This document shows, piece after piece, positions 16,099-24,916 of a stretch of 64,000 nt of DNA. Source of the DNA: Roseibium album (GTDB lineage Bacteria; Pseudomonadota; Alphaproteobacteria; Rhizobiales; Stappiaceae). The notes beneath the pieces were generated by a model. It was given only the letters and a program-made list of their open reading frames with translations, did no database searches and had not been told where the DNA came from. A program made the translations under genes and the position numbers. The stretch covers positions 62,001 through 126,000 of the forward strand of contig NZ_CXWE01000012.1 in assembly GCF_001404515.1 (NCBI RefSeq), given 5' to 3'. Position 1 is the stretch's first letter. Every line of letters begins with the position of its first letter.

Positions 16099-16908
16099 AT
16101 GGAAGCGTTTTGCGAGAGACCTGAAAAGGACGCGTTCATGGGTACCGTTCAGTGGGGAAAACGCACCGGACGTTTCAGCAGGGGACGGCTGACGCGTCCG
16201 GAGAAAGTCAAGGTACTGGTCAATCTTGCTCGAATGGCCGCATTCGAAATCAAGGATGTAACCATGGCACAACTGGGACTCATAAACGCATATGGGACCG
16301 ATCTGGAAGGGTTACAGCCACCCGACACCGCTCTTGTTCGTGACGCATTCGATTTCGCGGACGACGTTCAGAATGTTGAGTTGATGCGCCATAGTTGGCG
16401 AACCTACTACTGGGCCATGCTGATCGGTGGACATCAAAACATTGCTGTCGACCGGGAAGTGCTGTTTGCAGCGGCCATTCTTCACGACGTGGGATTGGCC
16501 AAGGGCAGAAGCTCGGAACCCAGGGAGTGCTGCTTTGTCGTTTATGGCGCAGAACGCTGCAAACATCACCTCGTAAGCAAAGGGCATGACAGGGCAAAGA
16601 TCGGCAGGATTTCAGATGCAATAGGCCTGCATCTGAACGGTTATGTCTCAAGCCGTGTGCACGGTTCAGAAGCACATCTGCTTTCCCGGGGGGCAATGTG
16701 TGATGTGTTTGGCATGGGGCGGCGCAGAATTGAAAAGTCCATCCGGCGCCAGATCCTCCGGGAGCACCCGGTAGGGGACCTGCGCTCGGAACTGGAGATT
16801 TGGCCTGGTCACCACCTTGAAGGAACAAGGGGAGATTTCCTCATTCGTCTCGGCAACAGAAGCAAGCAGGCATCGAACAATGCGAGCGTTCCCCAGGCCG
16901 GTGAATGA
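16099..16908 (+). CDS. HD-domain phosphohydrolase-like protein
   Basis: 269 residues. The HD motif block is clear: MRHSWRTYYWAMLIG (first metal His), FAAAILHDVGLAKG (the HD doublet), then GLHLN and a later conserved His/Asp region. The domain occupies residues ~85-200. It is related to the cyanamide-hydratase-like HD proteins, but the substrate cannot be named. ATG 16099 is chosen because GGAGG stands 5 bases before it; an ATG four codons earlier has no such site. Divergent from the TetR gene, with the putative operator between. Confidence 0.75.
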   Translation: MEAFCERPEKDAFMGTVQWGKRTGRFSRGRLTRPEKVKVLVNLARMAAFEIKDVTMAQLGLINAYGTDLEGLQPPDTALVRDAFDFADDVQNVELMRHSWRTYYWAMLIGGHQNIAVDREVLFAAAILHDVGLAKGRSSEPRECCFVVYGAERCKHHLVSKGHDRAKIGRISDAIGLHLNGYVSSRVHGSEAHLLSRGAMCDVFGMGRRRIEKSIRRQILREHPVGDLRSELEIWPGHHLEGTRGDFLIRLGNRSKQASNNASVPQAGE

Positions 16909-16948
16909 ATTTCGTCTCCGGAATTGGCCGGTTTGCCCTTGAGGCAAC

Positions 16949-17794
16949 TCAGGATGGGTCGGAAACGATTTCGGTATCTTCTCTTCCACCCCAGTCGGTC
17001 CAGGAGCCATCGTAAAGCGCAAGATCCCGTGATCCCAGGACCGTCAGGCCAAGTGTCAGGATCGCGGCGGTCACACCGGATCCACATGTCGTTGTGACGG
17101 GCTTTTCCAGGTCCACCCCGGCTTCCTGATATATCTGCTTCAACTCGTCCTTGGTGCGAAACGTGCCGCTTTCATTGATCAACCGCGTGAAGGGCAGGTT
17201 GAGCGCACTCGGCATGTGCCCGGATCTGAGCCCGGCACGCGGCTCGGGAGCCACGCCCGAAAAGCGGTCTACGGATCTTGCGTCGAGAATTTGCCTGGAA
17301 GAGGCCCGGATGGTGTTTCGAATTTCAGCAAGGTCGGCAACCGCGCCATGATTGAGCCTTGAGGTGAAATGGCTTTGAGGTTTTCGCGGAACATCGTCCG
17401 TTACCGGCCTGTTTTCTGCTCGCCACTTCGGAAAGCCGCCATCAAGCACGAATACGCGCTCGGCCCCCATGGTACGCAAGGTCCACCAGACACGTGGCGC
17501 GGAATAGAAACCAAAATCATCATAGACGACGATCGTTTGCCCGTCCCCGATACCGAGTTTGCGCATCGCTGATGAAAACACATGAGGTTGCGGCAACATG
17601 TGGGGCAGGTCTGAGGTCTTGTCGCAGATTTCATTCACATCGAAAAATACGGCGCCAGGAACATGCGCGTTTGGATAGACAGGTGGTGCGTCCGGATGGG
17701 TCACGGGGGGCATCCAGGCGTTGATGACCGCAAGATCGGGAGACTCCAGATGGTCGGCCAGCCATTGAGTTGAAACAAGAGGATGGTCGGACAT
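16949..17794 (-). CDS. sseA: 3-mercaptopyruvate sulfurtransferase (two-domain rhodanese)
   Basis: 281 residues. Two rhodanese domains: the N-terminal one begins PLVSTQWLADHLESPDLAV, and the C-terminal one carries the catalytic Cys in TCGSGVTAAIL. The CG-S/T-G-V/T-T loop is the mercaptopyruvate-type active site, so it should move sulfur from 3-mercaptopyruvate to thiols or cyanide. It ends a run of five genes on this strand (lysE-like, flavoprotein, alaX, GFA, sseA); the gap from the GFA gene is only 9 bp. Confidence 0.88.
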   Translation of the reverse strand: MSDHPLVSTQWLADHLESPDLAVINAWMPPVTHPDAPPVYPNAHVPGAVFFDVNEICDKTSDLPHMLPQPHVFSSAMRKLGIGDGQTIVVYDDFGFYSAPRVWWTLRTMGAERVFVLDGGFPKWRAENRPVTDDVPRKPQSHFTSRLNHGAVADLAEIRNTIRASSRQILDARSVDRFSGVAPEPRAGLRSGHMPSALNLPFTRLINESGTFRTKDELKQIYQEAGVDLEKPVTTTCGSGVTAAILTLGLTVLGSRDLALYDGSWTDWGGREDTEIVSDPS

Positions 17795-17803
17795 TACAGC
17801 TCC

Positions 17804-18277
17804 TTAAGTTTCGTATAGTCCTTTTGATTTGTGCCACTCTTCAATGGACAAATCAGGATATTTCCCAAAATGGATGTCGTTGGGTCCTTCCGGAACCCCG
17901 ATCCAGTCCGGCTTGTATTCAAGCATGATATGGACGGTTTCCGGCGGCCTTGGCAAGGGGGTGTCGATGACGCCGGCATGCGGGTGCAGGAGCCCGGGCC
18001 AGCGGGGGTCCCAAACCCACAAATGTGTGCCGCAAACCTTGCAGAAATGTCGTTCGGCAGGGCTCCGAGTGCCGTCTATCAACGCGTTGTAGACGAGTTT
18101 GGATTGCTCTCCGCTGGTCTTGAGACTTGCCGCATCTCCCATGAGATTGATCGCAAAACCTGCGCTGCCACCAATCTTTCGGCATATCGAACAGTAGCAG
18201 CGCATGTAAGGGTAGGGGGTCTTGCTTTCCAAACGGAATTCAACCGCCTTGCAATGGCAACTTCCTGTCAGCTGCAT
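17804..18277 (-). CDS. GFA-family (CENP-V / glutathione-dependent formaldehyde-activating-like) protein
   Basis: 157 residues. The zinc-binding cysteines of the GFA fold are all seen: GSCHCKAVEF, YCSICRKIGG and CKVCGTHLW. Members bind zinc and some react glutathione with formaldehyde, but most are uncharacterised. The gene is 9 bp upstream of sseA, which places a thiol-linked zinc protein next to a sulfurtransferase. Confidence 0.85.
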   Translation of the reverse strand: MQLTGSCHCKAVEFRLESKTPYPYMRCYCSICRKIGGSAGFAINLMGDAASLKTSGEQSKLVYNALIDGTRSPAERHFCKVCGTHLWVWDPRWPGLLHPHAGVIDTPLPRPPETVHIMLEYKPDWIGVPEGPNDIHFGKYPDLSIEEWHKSKGLYET

Positions 18278-18299
18278 ATTCGTGTCTCCTGAAGACTGC

Positions 18300-19016
18300 T
18301 CAATCGTTCAGGCGTATGCGGACCCGCCTGTTTTGCTTGCCTTTTTTCTCGGTCTTGCCGAGGGCAAGGTCACCAATTTCCGAAGTACTGGAAACATGCG
18401 TGCCACCGCAAGGCTGCAGGTCGACATCCGCTCCGATCCTGACAAGTCTTACCCGTCCGGATCCCCTGGGCGGTTTGACCGACATGGTCTTGACCAGACC
18501 CGGGTTGGCGTCGAGTTCCCCATCCATAATCCACTCGGTGGTGACGTCGTGATCACCGGCCGCCAATTCGGTCAGTGTTCTCAGCAAGATTTCCTTGTCG
18601 ATTGTTTCGTCGCCCATATCGAAATCGAGTCGGCCTTCGGAATCGCCGATCTGTCCGCCTGTTACAGGATAGGGCAGTGCAACAGACAGAAGATGAAGTG
18701 CGGTATGAACACGCATCAAACGATATCTGCGAGCCCAGTCGACATGTGCGGTAACACGGGTGCCTGGTTCCGGAAGCGGTTGATTTTCTGCAGGTACGTG
18801 AACGATCGTGGTCTTGTTGTCATCGAACACGGTCGTGAAAATCTCTGTCCGGCTGCCATCGGAATATTCCAGGTGGCCCCTGTCGCCCGGTTGCCCGCCA
18901 CCTGTTGCGTAGAAGACAGTGCGGTCAAGCACGATACCTCCGCGTTCATTCACACCCACGACTTCCGCTTCGCACGTACGCAGGTAGGCATCGTCACGAA
19001 ACAATGGTGTGGTCAT
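18300..19016 (-). CDS. alaX: Alanyl-tRNA editing protein (AlaX type)
   Basis: 238 residues. A free-standing homologue of the AlaRS editing domain that removes Ser or Gly wrongly loaded on tRNA-Ala. VFYATGGGQPGDRG at residues ~34-47 is the AlaX start block; zinc ligands are seen as HTALHLLS and CGGTHVSS. The length corresponds to the AlaX-M form. It is inside the sseA-GFA-alaX-flavoprotein run with 22 bp to the GFA gene. Confidence 0.88.
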   Translation of the reverse strand: MTTPLFRDDAYLRTCEAEVVGVNERGGIVLDRTVFYATGGGQPGDRGHLEYSDGSRTEIFTTVFDDNKTTIVHVPAENQPLPEPGTRVTAHVDWARRYRLMRVHTALHLLSVALPYPVTGGQIGDSEGRLDFDMGDETIDKEILLRTLTELAAGDHDVTTEWIMDGELDANPGLVKTMSVKPPRGSGRVRLVRIGADVDLQPCGGTHVSSTSEIGDLALGKTEKKGKQNRRVRIRLND

Positions 19017-19088
19017 AGAAGTCTCCTGCAGAATGGAAGATGGTTGGAAGGATAACTTGGCCCCAAAACACGACCTCTGGATTTTACA

Positions 19089-19985
19089 TCATTTCAGGCA
19101 GCAATAATCCATCACGATGGTTGCGGCGGCAAGATTGCCCATGTGAAGCGCAGTCGGTGTGTTCTGATGACCCGGATAGACGAGATCGCCCGCAGCATAG
19201 AGACCGCGAACAGATGTGCGAAAGCCTGCATCGACGTCGACATAGCCTGCATCGGTCATGGAAATGTCGAGTGATGTAACAAGACCGGTCTGCTGCTGGA
19301 AGGGGAAAATCAACAGGCAATCCAGGTCAATTGTCTCTCCGCCTGGCATTTCGATGTGGGTCAATGCACCGTTTTCGGCTCGCAAATTGATCGGCAACTC
19401 ATGGTAGATGGCTGTACTCAACCGGGAAACCTGTTCAATTCGCTCTGGCGTCACGAATATGTCCGGACCGATAAAATAATGCAGGTCATCGCTCCAGTTC
19501 CGGTAGACCTCGGCAGCATCGATGACGTCTTGGCGATGCGCGTAAATTCCCCATCGTTTGTTGTGCCACTCGATTCCGTGACAGAAAGGGCAGTTGATAA
19601 CACTGCGGCCCCAGCATTCTTCAATGCCGCCAAGTTCCGGGAGCAGGTCAACCATTCCAGTCGAAAGCAGAACGAATTCGGCCGTCAACAACGAACCGTC
19701 ATCCCTTGAAAGCGTAAATCCATCGGCCTCGCGTCGGATGCCGGTGATACCCGTTTGCTCAAAATGTGCGTAGGGATACGAGACAATGTCGCGATGAATG
19801 GTGTCTCGGACATCAGCAGGCGTATTCCTGTCGAACCCGGGAAGCGCTGCAATGAAGGGAGACGACGCGTTTCTCGGAGGAGTATTTTTGTCAAAGACAA
19901 TCGATTTGATCATCGACCGGGAAAGCGTCAATGCGGCAGCAAGTCCCGCTGGCCCGGCACCGACAATTGCAACCTGAGTGTCCAT
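19089..19985 (-). CDS. Thioredoxin-reductase-like FAD/NAD(P) oxidoreductase
   Basis: 298 residues. FAD-binding GAGPAGLAAALTLSR at the N-terminus, redox pair in CPFCHGIEWH (CxxC), and the closing FAD motif GLYAAGDLVYPGHQN. This arrangement matches class II thioredoxin-reductase-like flavoproteins, including the group often encoded near sulfur or antibiotic dithiol genes. The middle NADPH motif looks weak (IYAHRQD rather than a normal GGGdSA), so the electron donor is uncertain. Upstream of alaX, downstream of a LysE-type exporter. Confidence 0.8.
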   Translation of the reverse strand: MDTQVAIVGAGPAGLAAALTLSRSMIKSIVFDKNTPPRNASSPFIAALPGFDRNTPADVRDTIHRDIVSYPYAHFEQTGITGIRREADGFTLSRDDGSLLTAEFVLLSTGMVDLLPELGGIEECWGRSVINCPFCHGIEWHNKRWGIYAHRQDVIDAAEVYRNWSDDLHYFIGPDIFVTPERIEQVSRLSTAIYHELPINLRAENGALTHIEMPGGETIDLDCLLIFPFQQQTGLVTSLDISMTDAGYVDVDAGFRTSVRGLYAAGDLVYPGHQNTPTALHMGNLAAATIVMDYCCLK

Positions 19986-20004
19986 CCAAATTCCCCTTTG
20001 GTAT

Positions 20005-20649
20005 TCAGTTGTTCGCCTGTGCCATCAGCAACTTGAACGCAAAACTGCCCAAAATCCCTGCAAACGCCCAGTCAAACGCACGCATGAACGAAGGGGAGGA
20101 TTTAAGGAACTTCGTGAACGCACTTGCGCCCAGAACCATCAAGACACAAACAGGCAGGCAGAGTGCAACGAAGTATGTTCCCAGAAACAACAGTTTGCCG
20201 GTGGCGTTTGGATCAGAAGCACTTACGAACTGGGGAAGAAACGTCACGAAGAAGACGACAATCTTGGGGTTGAGAATGTTGACGCCCAGTCCTTGAAGCC
20301 ACACTCGACTGAAGGATTGTTGCGGAACGCTGACAGGGTCCACAGTCAGAGACGATCCATTCCTTATGGCCTGGAAGGCGAGCCAGATGAGATAGGCGGC
20401 CCCCACGATTTTCAGGACCGTAAAGGCAAGGTCGGATGCTGCCAGAAGTGCAGACACACCGACTGCCGCGAGCACGGTGTGGACAATCAGGCCGCATGTT
20501 GCCCCCAGCACGGATGCAAGTCCAGATTTTCTGCCCTGTGTCAGCGCTTTGCTCAAAAACAGCGTCATGTCGGGACCTGGCGTGATCGTCAGGATCAGGC
20601 CCGCGGCAGTGAAGGTGAGGAGGATGGAGACATCCGGCAAACATGACAT
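20005..20649 (-). CDS. LysE/RhtB-family amino acid exporter
   Basis: 214 residues with six hydrophobic segments. The family motif TPGPDMTLFLSKAL follows the first segment, then GLASVLGATCGLIVH and LKIVGAAYLIWLAFQ. LysE-family proteins export amino acids or their analogues across the inner membrane. Only 19 bp separate it from the flavoprotein gene, so they probably share a transcript. The substrate cannot be predicted. Confidence 0.85.
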   Translation of the reverse strand: MSCLPDVSILLTFTAAGLILTITPGPDMTLFLSKALTQGRKSGLASVLGATCGLIVHTVLAAVGVSALLAASDLAFTVLKIVGAAYLIWLAFQAIRNGSSLTVDPVSVPQQSFSRVWLQGLGVNILNPKIVVFFVTFLPQFVSASDPNATGKLLFLGTYFVALCLPVCVLMVLGASAFTKFLKSSPSFMRAFDWAFAGILGSFAFKLLMAQANN

Positions 20650-20711
20650 TGTTCCACGAGATCGATCTGTTCGCCCTACAATCTTTCTTAGACGCCGGGC
20701 GCTTCAGTCTG

Positions 20712-21206
20712 TCAACGTCGTTTACCGAAAGTGGCACGGTTTGCCGGATGACCTCCTGAATGGGTTGGAACATGCGGAGGAACATGCCTCGCTTGCTGCA
20801 GTGGTGGTGCAGCGTGCTGCCGCGTTTTACCCAGATATTTCACCAGCGCCCAGAGAGCGAGGCCTGGAAAAAGGAGAATTGTCAGGATCCTGTTCCAAAG
20901 ATAGTCCTGCCCCACATCGGAGGTCAGGACTCCAGATTTGGTTCCTCTCAACAAAACAAGTGTTTCGGGAGGGCCGAACGACATGAAGAAGTATGACTGA
21001 TCCAGATCCTTTTGATTGTCGGTATAGTCAAAACTGCAGCTTTGAAACAGATAGAGTTTCGAGCGGCACCTCCGATCGGAGGTTGGGACATTGGCGGGGG
21101 AAAGTGTCTCGGACTTCAACTTGATGTCTTTGAGAATTGCACCGTCCATAAAGAACAGTCCAGGTCCCAGCATCAACACAAACAGAAAGCTCAAAATCAG
21201 TTTCAT
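20712..21206 (-). CDS. Hypothetical membrane protein
   Basis: 164 residues, not recognised. It has an N-terminal hydrophobic segment (signal anchor, residues 1-20), a polar domain with two Cys (RRCRSKLYLFQSCSFD, residues ~46-61), and a second membrane segment around residues 107-125 (ILTILLFPGLALWALVKYL), then a His/Pro-rich basic tail. The Cys pair lies in the expected periplasmic part. Coding on this strand is favoured by the hydrophobic pattern; no homologue can be named. Confidence 0.5.
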   Translation of the reverse strand: MKLILSFLFVLMLGPGLFFMDGAILKDIKLKSETLSPANVPTSDRRCRSKLYLFQSCSFDYTDNQKDLDQSYFFMSFGPPETLVLLRGTKSGVLTSDVGQDYLWNRILTILLFPGLALWALVKYLGKTRQHAAPPLQQARHVPPHVPTHSGGHPANRATFGKRR

Positions 21207-21319
21207 GAAAACCTCATTCGGAAAATGACCGGGAGGACCATGAAAAGATCGCGTTAAAATAGATTTAAACGAAAAGTGTAATTTATAGGTGTAGTGTCAT
21301 TTTCGTTTTCACGAAGCCC

Positions 21320-22834
21320 TTAAAGGATCGGTGACAGCAGGCGCGCACCCTGGGCAAAGACGCGAAAAGCATAGCTTCTTGAGCGGAAAGCGTCGGGCCA
21401 CGTCAGTTTCGAACTTTGGAAATCGGTCTCGAGCATCGTTTCGACGTTCCCGATCATACGTTCGTGCGTAAACCACAGCGTGAGTTCGAAATTGATCTGA
21501 AATGATCTGTTGTCGAAATTCACTGTCCCGATCGATACAAGATCATTGTCCATCAGCGTAACTTTCTGATGCAGAAATCCATCCGTGTAGCGATAGACCT
21601 TTACCCCTCGCTGTACGAGCGTGTCCTCATAGGCGTGGCTCGCCAGCCAGACGGTCCAGTGGTCCCGTTTTTCCGGGAGCAAGATACGCACATCGACACC
21701 GCGCATCGCGGCTGCCGCCAGTGCAGTCTGTACGTCCAGAGACGGCACGAGGTAGGGTGTCGTGATCCAAAGGCGTTCCTTGGCTCTGGCGGCTGCCTCA
21801 ACAAAGGCCAGGGCACATTCTTCCAGTTTGTCTGCTGGCCCGGTCGGCATGACCAGAACGGCCTCGTCTCCCGGCATGGGAATATCCCGGACCTGCGGCA
21901 GCTCGATCCGCTCGCCGCTTGCCCAGAGCCAGTCCTCGACAAAGGAAAGCGCACACGCAACCGCTGCCGGGCCCTCCACCTTGACGTGAGTGTCGCGCCA
22001 GTGACCGAACCATTTGTTGCGTCCCACATATTGATCGGCAACATTGTGTCCGCCGACGAAGGCTTCACGGAAATCGGTTACGACCAGTTTCCGATGGTTC
22101 CTGTAATTCAGACGCATCGGCCCAAAGAGACGCAGAAACTTGTGATTCTCGTTGAAGCCGCACACTTCGACGCCCGCATTCTTGAGCTTGGAGAGAAAGT
22201 CTCTTGAAAGGGCGTGGCTTCCGACGTCGTCGTAAAGAAGATAGACCTTCAGTCCGTCTTGCGCCCTTGCGATCAGTGCATCGGCCATTTCGCGCCCGAG
22301 GCCATCGTCTTCAATCGCGAAAAACTGGAAAAATATGACTTGTTCGGCGCGTGCAATCGCATCCTTGATCGCAGTGAACGTCGCATCGCCATCAATCAGA
22401 AGATCTGCAGTATTGCCGGCCAGAAACGGCACGCCGGCAACTCGCGTGAGGACCGGCCAGTCGCGTGTTTCTTCGTGATCGGTCAACCCGAGTTCGTCAG
22501 CACGTCTCGCCCGTTCTGCCCGGCCGAGCAGTGTCTGTATCCGGGCATAGTCGGCGAATGACTTCCAGCCGAACACGAAATAAAGCGGAACGGTGAGATA
22601 AGGCAGGAAGAACAGCGACAGCAACCAGGCAACCGAACCCTGCGATGTCCGGGAATTCATGATTTCACGAACGGCACAGACGCCCGCGACGATATACATG
22701 GCGGCAACAAACGCAGCAACAAGGCCGAGATTGTTGGCCATGACATCCAGGATGCTGACATCGACGACCGCATCCTGGATCACCGCTTTGGCGTCGGCTC
22801 CATCTTTGGCGAGGGTCGGGTCAGCTTGCCCCAT
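21320..22834 (-). CDS. cls: Cardiolipin synthase (phospholipase D family)
   Basis: 504 residues. Two N-terminal membrane segments are followed by two PLD domains with HKD motifs: HRKLVVTDFREAFVGGHN and HQKVTLMDNDLVSIGT. It joins two phosphatidylglycerol molecules, or PG and PE, to form cardiolipin. An N-terminal extension of about 30 polar residues before the first membrane segment is not typical, so translation may start at the later Met (before ANNLGLVAAF). The gene is alone on this strand; 27 bp separate it from cysK. Confidence 0.9.
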   Translation of the reverse strand: MGQADPTLAKDGADAKAVIQDAVVDVSILDVMANNLGLVAAFVAAMYIVAGVCAVREIMNSRTSQGSVAWLLSLFFLPYLTVPLYFVFGWKSFADYARIQTLLGRAERARRADELGLTDHEETRDWPVLTRVAGVPFLAGNTADLLIDGDATFTAIKDAIARAEQVIFFQFFAIEDDGLGREMADALIARAQDGLKVYLLYDDVGSHALSRDFLSKLKNAGVEVCGFNENHKFLRLFGPMRLNYRNHRKLVVTDFREAFVGGHNVADQYVGRNKWFGHWRDTHVKVEGPAAVACALSFVEDWLWASGERIELPQVRDIPMPGDEAVLVMPTGPADKLEECALAFVEAAARAKERLWITTPYLVPSLDVQTALAAAAMRGVDVRILLPEKRDHWTVWLASHAYEDTLVQRGVKVYRYTDGFLHQKVTLMDNDLVSIGTVNFDNRSFQINFELTLWFTHERMIGNVETMLETDFQSSKLTWPDAFRSRSYAFRVFAQGARLLSPIL

Positions 22835-22861
22835 GTGTTCTCATACCGCGCAATCTTCCAT

Positions 22862-23896
22862 TCAGGCAAAAGGCGCCTGAATGGTAGTCTTTCGCTCCAG
22901 CCACTCCGGCACCGGCAAGTTCTTAGACCGCAGGAAGTCCGGGTTGTAAAGCTTGGATTGATAACGGGTGCCGTGGTCGCACAAAATGGTGACGATGGTT
23001 TTTCCAGGGCCAAGTTCAGCTGCCAGCTTTCGTGCTCCGGCTAGATTGATCGCCGTGGACCCCCCGAGCAACAGGCCTTCCTTTTCGGCGAGGTCAAAGA
23101 CCAGTGGCACGGCGTCGGCGTCATCGATCGTGTAAGCATGATCCACCTTGACGTCCTGAACAATCGGTGTTTTGCGTCCAAGTCCGATGCCTTCGGATAT
23201 CGAGCCACCTTGAGAAGCCACCGCTTCGCCCGTCGTGAACAGCGACTGCATTGCAGCGCCGCGAGGATCGGCACAACCAATGACAACACCGGGTTTGTTT
23301 TCCTGAAGGTATTTGGAAACACCCGCAAGCGTTCCACCCGAACCGACCGCGCAAATGAACGCATCCACACGCCCACCTGTCTGTGCCAGTATTTCCGGAC
23401 CGGTGGTGAGATAGTGTGCCTTGCGATTATCGAGATTGTTCCATTGGTCTGCAAAGATAACGCCGTTGGGTTCGGTCTTTGCCATTTCCTGGGCCAGACG
23501 TCGCGCCACGTGCTGATAGTTGTTCGGATCCTTGAAAGGCTTGGCTGGAACCTCGACAAGCTCCGCACCACACAGGCGCAGCATGTCCTTCTTTTCCTGG
23601 CTCTGTGTATCCGGCATCACGATCACGGTCCGATAGCCTCTGGCGCTGGCAACCAGGGCAAGACCAATTCCGGTGTTTCCGGCGGTACCTTCCACGATGA
23701 CGCCGCCCGGTTTAAGATCGCCCCGCGCTTCTGCCTCCAGAATCATCTGTCTGGCAGGCCTGTCCTTGACCGATTGACCCGGGTTCATGAATTCAGCCTT
23801 GCCCAGGATTTCACAACCGGTTTCTTCGGAAAGGGCTTTCAGGCGGATCAGCGGCGTATTGCCAATCGCATCGACAACGGAAGCGGACACAGTCAT
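22862..23896 (-). CDS. cysK: Cysteine synthase A (O-acetylserine sulfhydrylase)
   Basis: 344 residues. PLP-dependent enzyme making cysteine from O-acetylserine and sulfide. DAIGNTPLIRLKALSEE at the N-terminus, the PLP lysine in PGQSVKDRPARQMI, the substrate loop EGTAGNTGIGLA, and GSGGTLAGVSKYL are all present. It is about 20-30 residues longer than typical CysK, as in many alphaproteobacterial cysteine synthases of this subgroup. ATG 23896 has AGGA upstream and is preferred over a start 13 codons earlier. Divergent from the chrR-like operon. Confidence 0.88.
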   Translation of the reverse strand: MTVSASVVDAIGNTPLIRLKALSEETGCEILGKAEFMNPGQSVKDRPARQMILEAEARGDLKPGGVIVEGTAGNTGIGLALVASARGYRTVIVMPDTQSQEKKDMLRLCGAELVEVPAKPFKDPNNYQHVARRLAQEMAKTEPNGVIFADQWNNLDNRKAHYLTTGPEILAQTGGRVDAFICAVGSGGTLAGVSKYLQENKPGVVIGCADPRGAAMQSLFTTGEAVASQGGSISEGIGLGRKTPIVQDVKVDHAYTIDDADAVPLVFDLAEKEGLLLGGSTAINLAGARKLAAELGPGKTIVTILCDHGTRYQSKLYNPDFLRSKNLPVPEWLERKTTIQAPFA

Positions 23897-24140
23897 TCTT
23901 TCAATCCTGGCTGATCTGGACAGAAAACAAGGCATGGCCAGATAAGATTCAATGGGCTCCGGACGCTAATGGGAGCTGCATCCGGGATCAAGTTTGCAAT
24001 TTAAGGGCTCGTCGGAGGAATGCCAGCGACAGGTACGTTTTTCTGATGATTTTTCCGCAAAACGATTGAAAGTGAGCATGGAGTTGTTCTTCAAACCCCC
24101 TAGATGAAAATTCAAATTTCAATATTTTTAGTGTAAATGA

Positions 24141-24168
24141 TGATCTAGAAAACCTTGCACGGCGTATC
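24141..24168 (+). promoter_or_regulatory. ECF-sigma-type promoter for the chrR-SDR operon
   Basis: TGATCT (24141-24146), 16-bp spacer, CGTATC (24163-24168). The -35 half matches the TGATCC core of RpoE/ChrR-type (ECF11) promoters. The same arrangement with identical spacing stands upstream of the convergent FAD oxidoreductase operon. The start of transcription would be about 25 bases before the ATG at 24201. The remaining ~240 bp back to cysK contain nothing recognised and, notably, no sigma factor gene. Confidence 0.6.
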
Positions 24169-24200
24169 GGCGTTAGTGCAAAGATGGTGTTTGGAGCTTG

Positions 24201-24857
24201 ATGAGAGCGAAAATGGAAAAAAATGTGACCGGGATGGATGAGCTGCTGGCCGGGTATGCGGCCGGAACGCTGTCTTATCCTGCACAGGCGCTGGTTGGAG
24301 CGCACCTCGAACTCAGCGACCTGAACCGTGGTTATGTCTCGTCTCTGGAAAGCCTCGGCGGCGTAAGCCTGGGCGATGCTGATCCCGTAGCCTTGAGTGA
24401 CAGGGACACGTCGCTTTCTGCCATTTTCGACGATGAGACGCCATTCTCGAACGACAACGAGCCGATCGCGAATGACAGTACCGGTCTGCCACAATCCCTG
24501 AGATCAATTGTCGGAAACTCCATGGAAGGCCTTCCCTGGAAAGCGCTTTTACCCGGTGTGAAGGAATGCAAGTTCGGCGAGATTGACGGCTGTGCAACCA
24601 GTCTGCTCTGGGTGCGCGCAGGTCGTGCCATGCCGTCCCACACCCATCACGGGACGGAGCTGACGCTCGTTCTGCAAGGCGGTTTTCGCGACGATGACGG
24701 TCACTACGTTGCCGGCGACGTCGCATTTGCGGATGATGATGTCGACCACAAGCCAATCGCCGATGAAGGCGAAGACTGCATCTGTTTTGCGGTCACCGCT
24801 GGACGCCTTGAGCTGACTGGTCCTGTCGGCAGGTGGTTTGCTCCATTTATGCGGTAA
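24201..24857 (+). CDS. ChrR-like anti-sigma / cupin protein with degenerate zinc anti-sigma domain
   Basis: 218 residues. The overall design is ChrR: N-terminal helical domain (DELLAGYAAGTLSYPAQALV), a linker, and a C-terminal cupin with PSHTHHGTELTLVLQGGF and DDVDHKPIADEGEDCICFAV, where the His, Glu and His metal ligands are kept. In classical ChrR the anti-sigma domain holds zinc with H-xxx-C-xx-C plus one N-terminal His. Here that block reads HLELSDLN: both Cys are replaced by Ser39 and Asn42, and the N-terminal His is missing. The family partner rpoE is not next to it. ATG 24201 has GGAG 4 bases upstream. A regulator that no longer binds zinc, or a cupin sensor on its own, is possible. 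Confidence 0.8.
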   Translation: MRAKMEKNVTGMDELLAGYAAGTLSYPAQALVGAHLELSDLNRGYVSSLESLGGVSLGDADPVALSDRDTSLSAIFDDETPFSNDNEPIANDSTGLPQSLRSIVGNSMEGLPWKALLPGVKECKFGEIDGCATSLLWVRAGRAMPSHTHHGTELTLVLQGGFRDDDGHYVAGDVAFADDDVDHKPIADEGEDCICFAVTAGRLELTGPVGRWFAPFMR

Positions 24858-24916
24858 GAACAAATCCGCACTCCATGTCTTTTGCGTAGACACTGCAAAG
24901 GCCAAGGAGATCGTTA

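Noticed and set aside
23912..23946. Second ECF promoter (TGATCT...TAAG) near the cysK start
   Set aside because: The spacer would be 25 bp, too long, and it lies at the divergent cysK start.
23897..24140. Remnant of an rpoE gene upstream of the chrR-like gene
   Set aside because: Only ~240 bp and no frame with sigma region 2 or 4 features; loss appears complete or the sigma gene is elsewhere.
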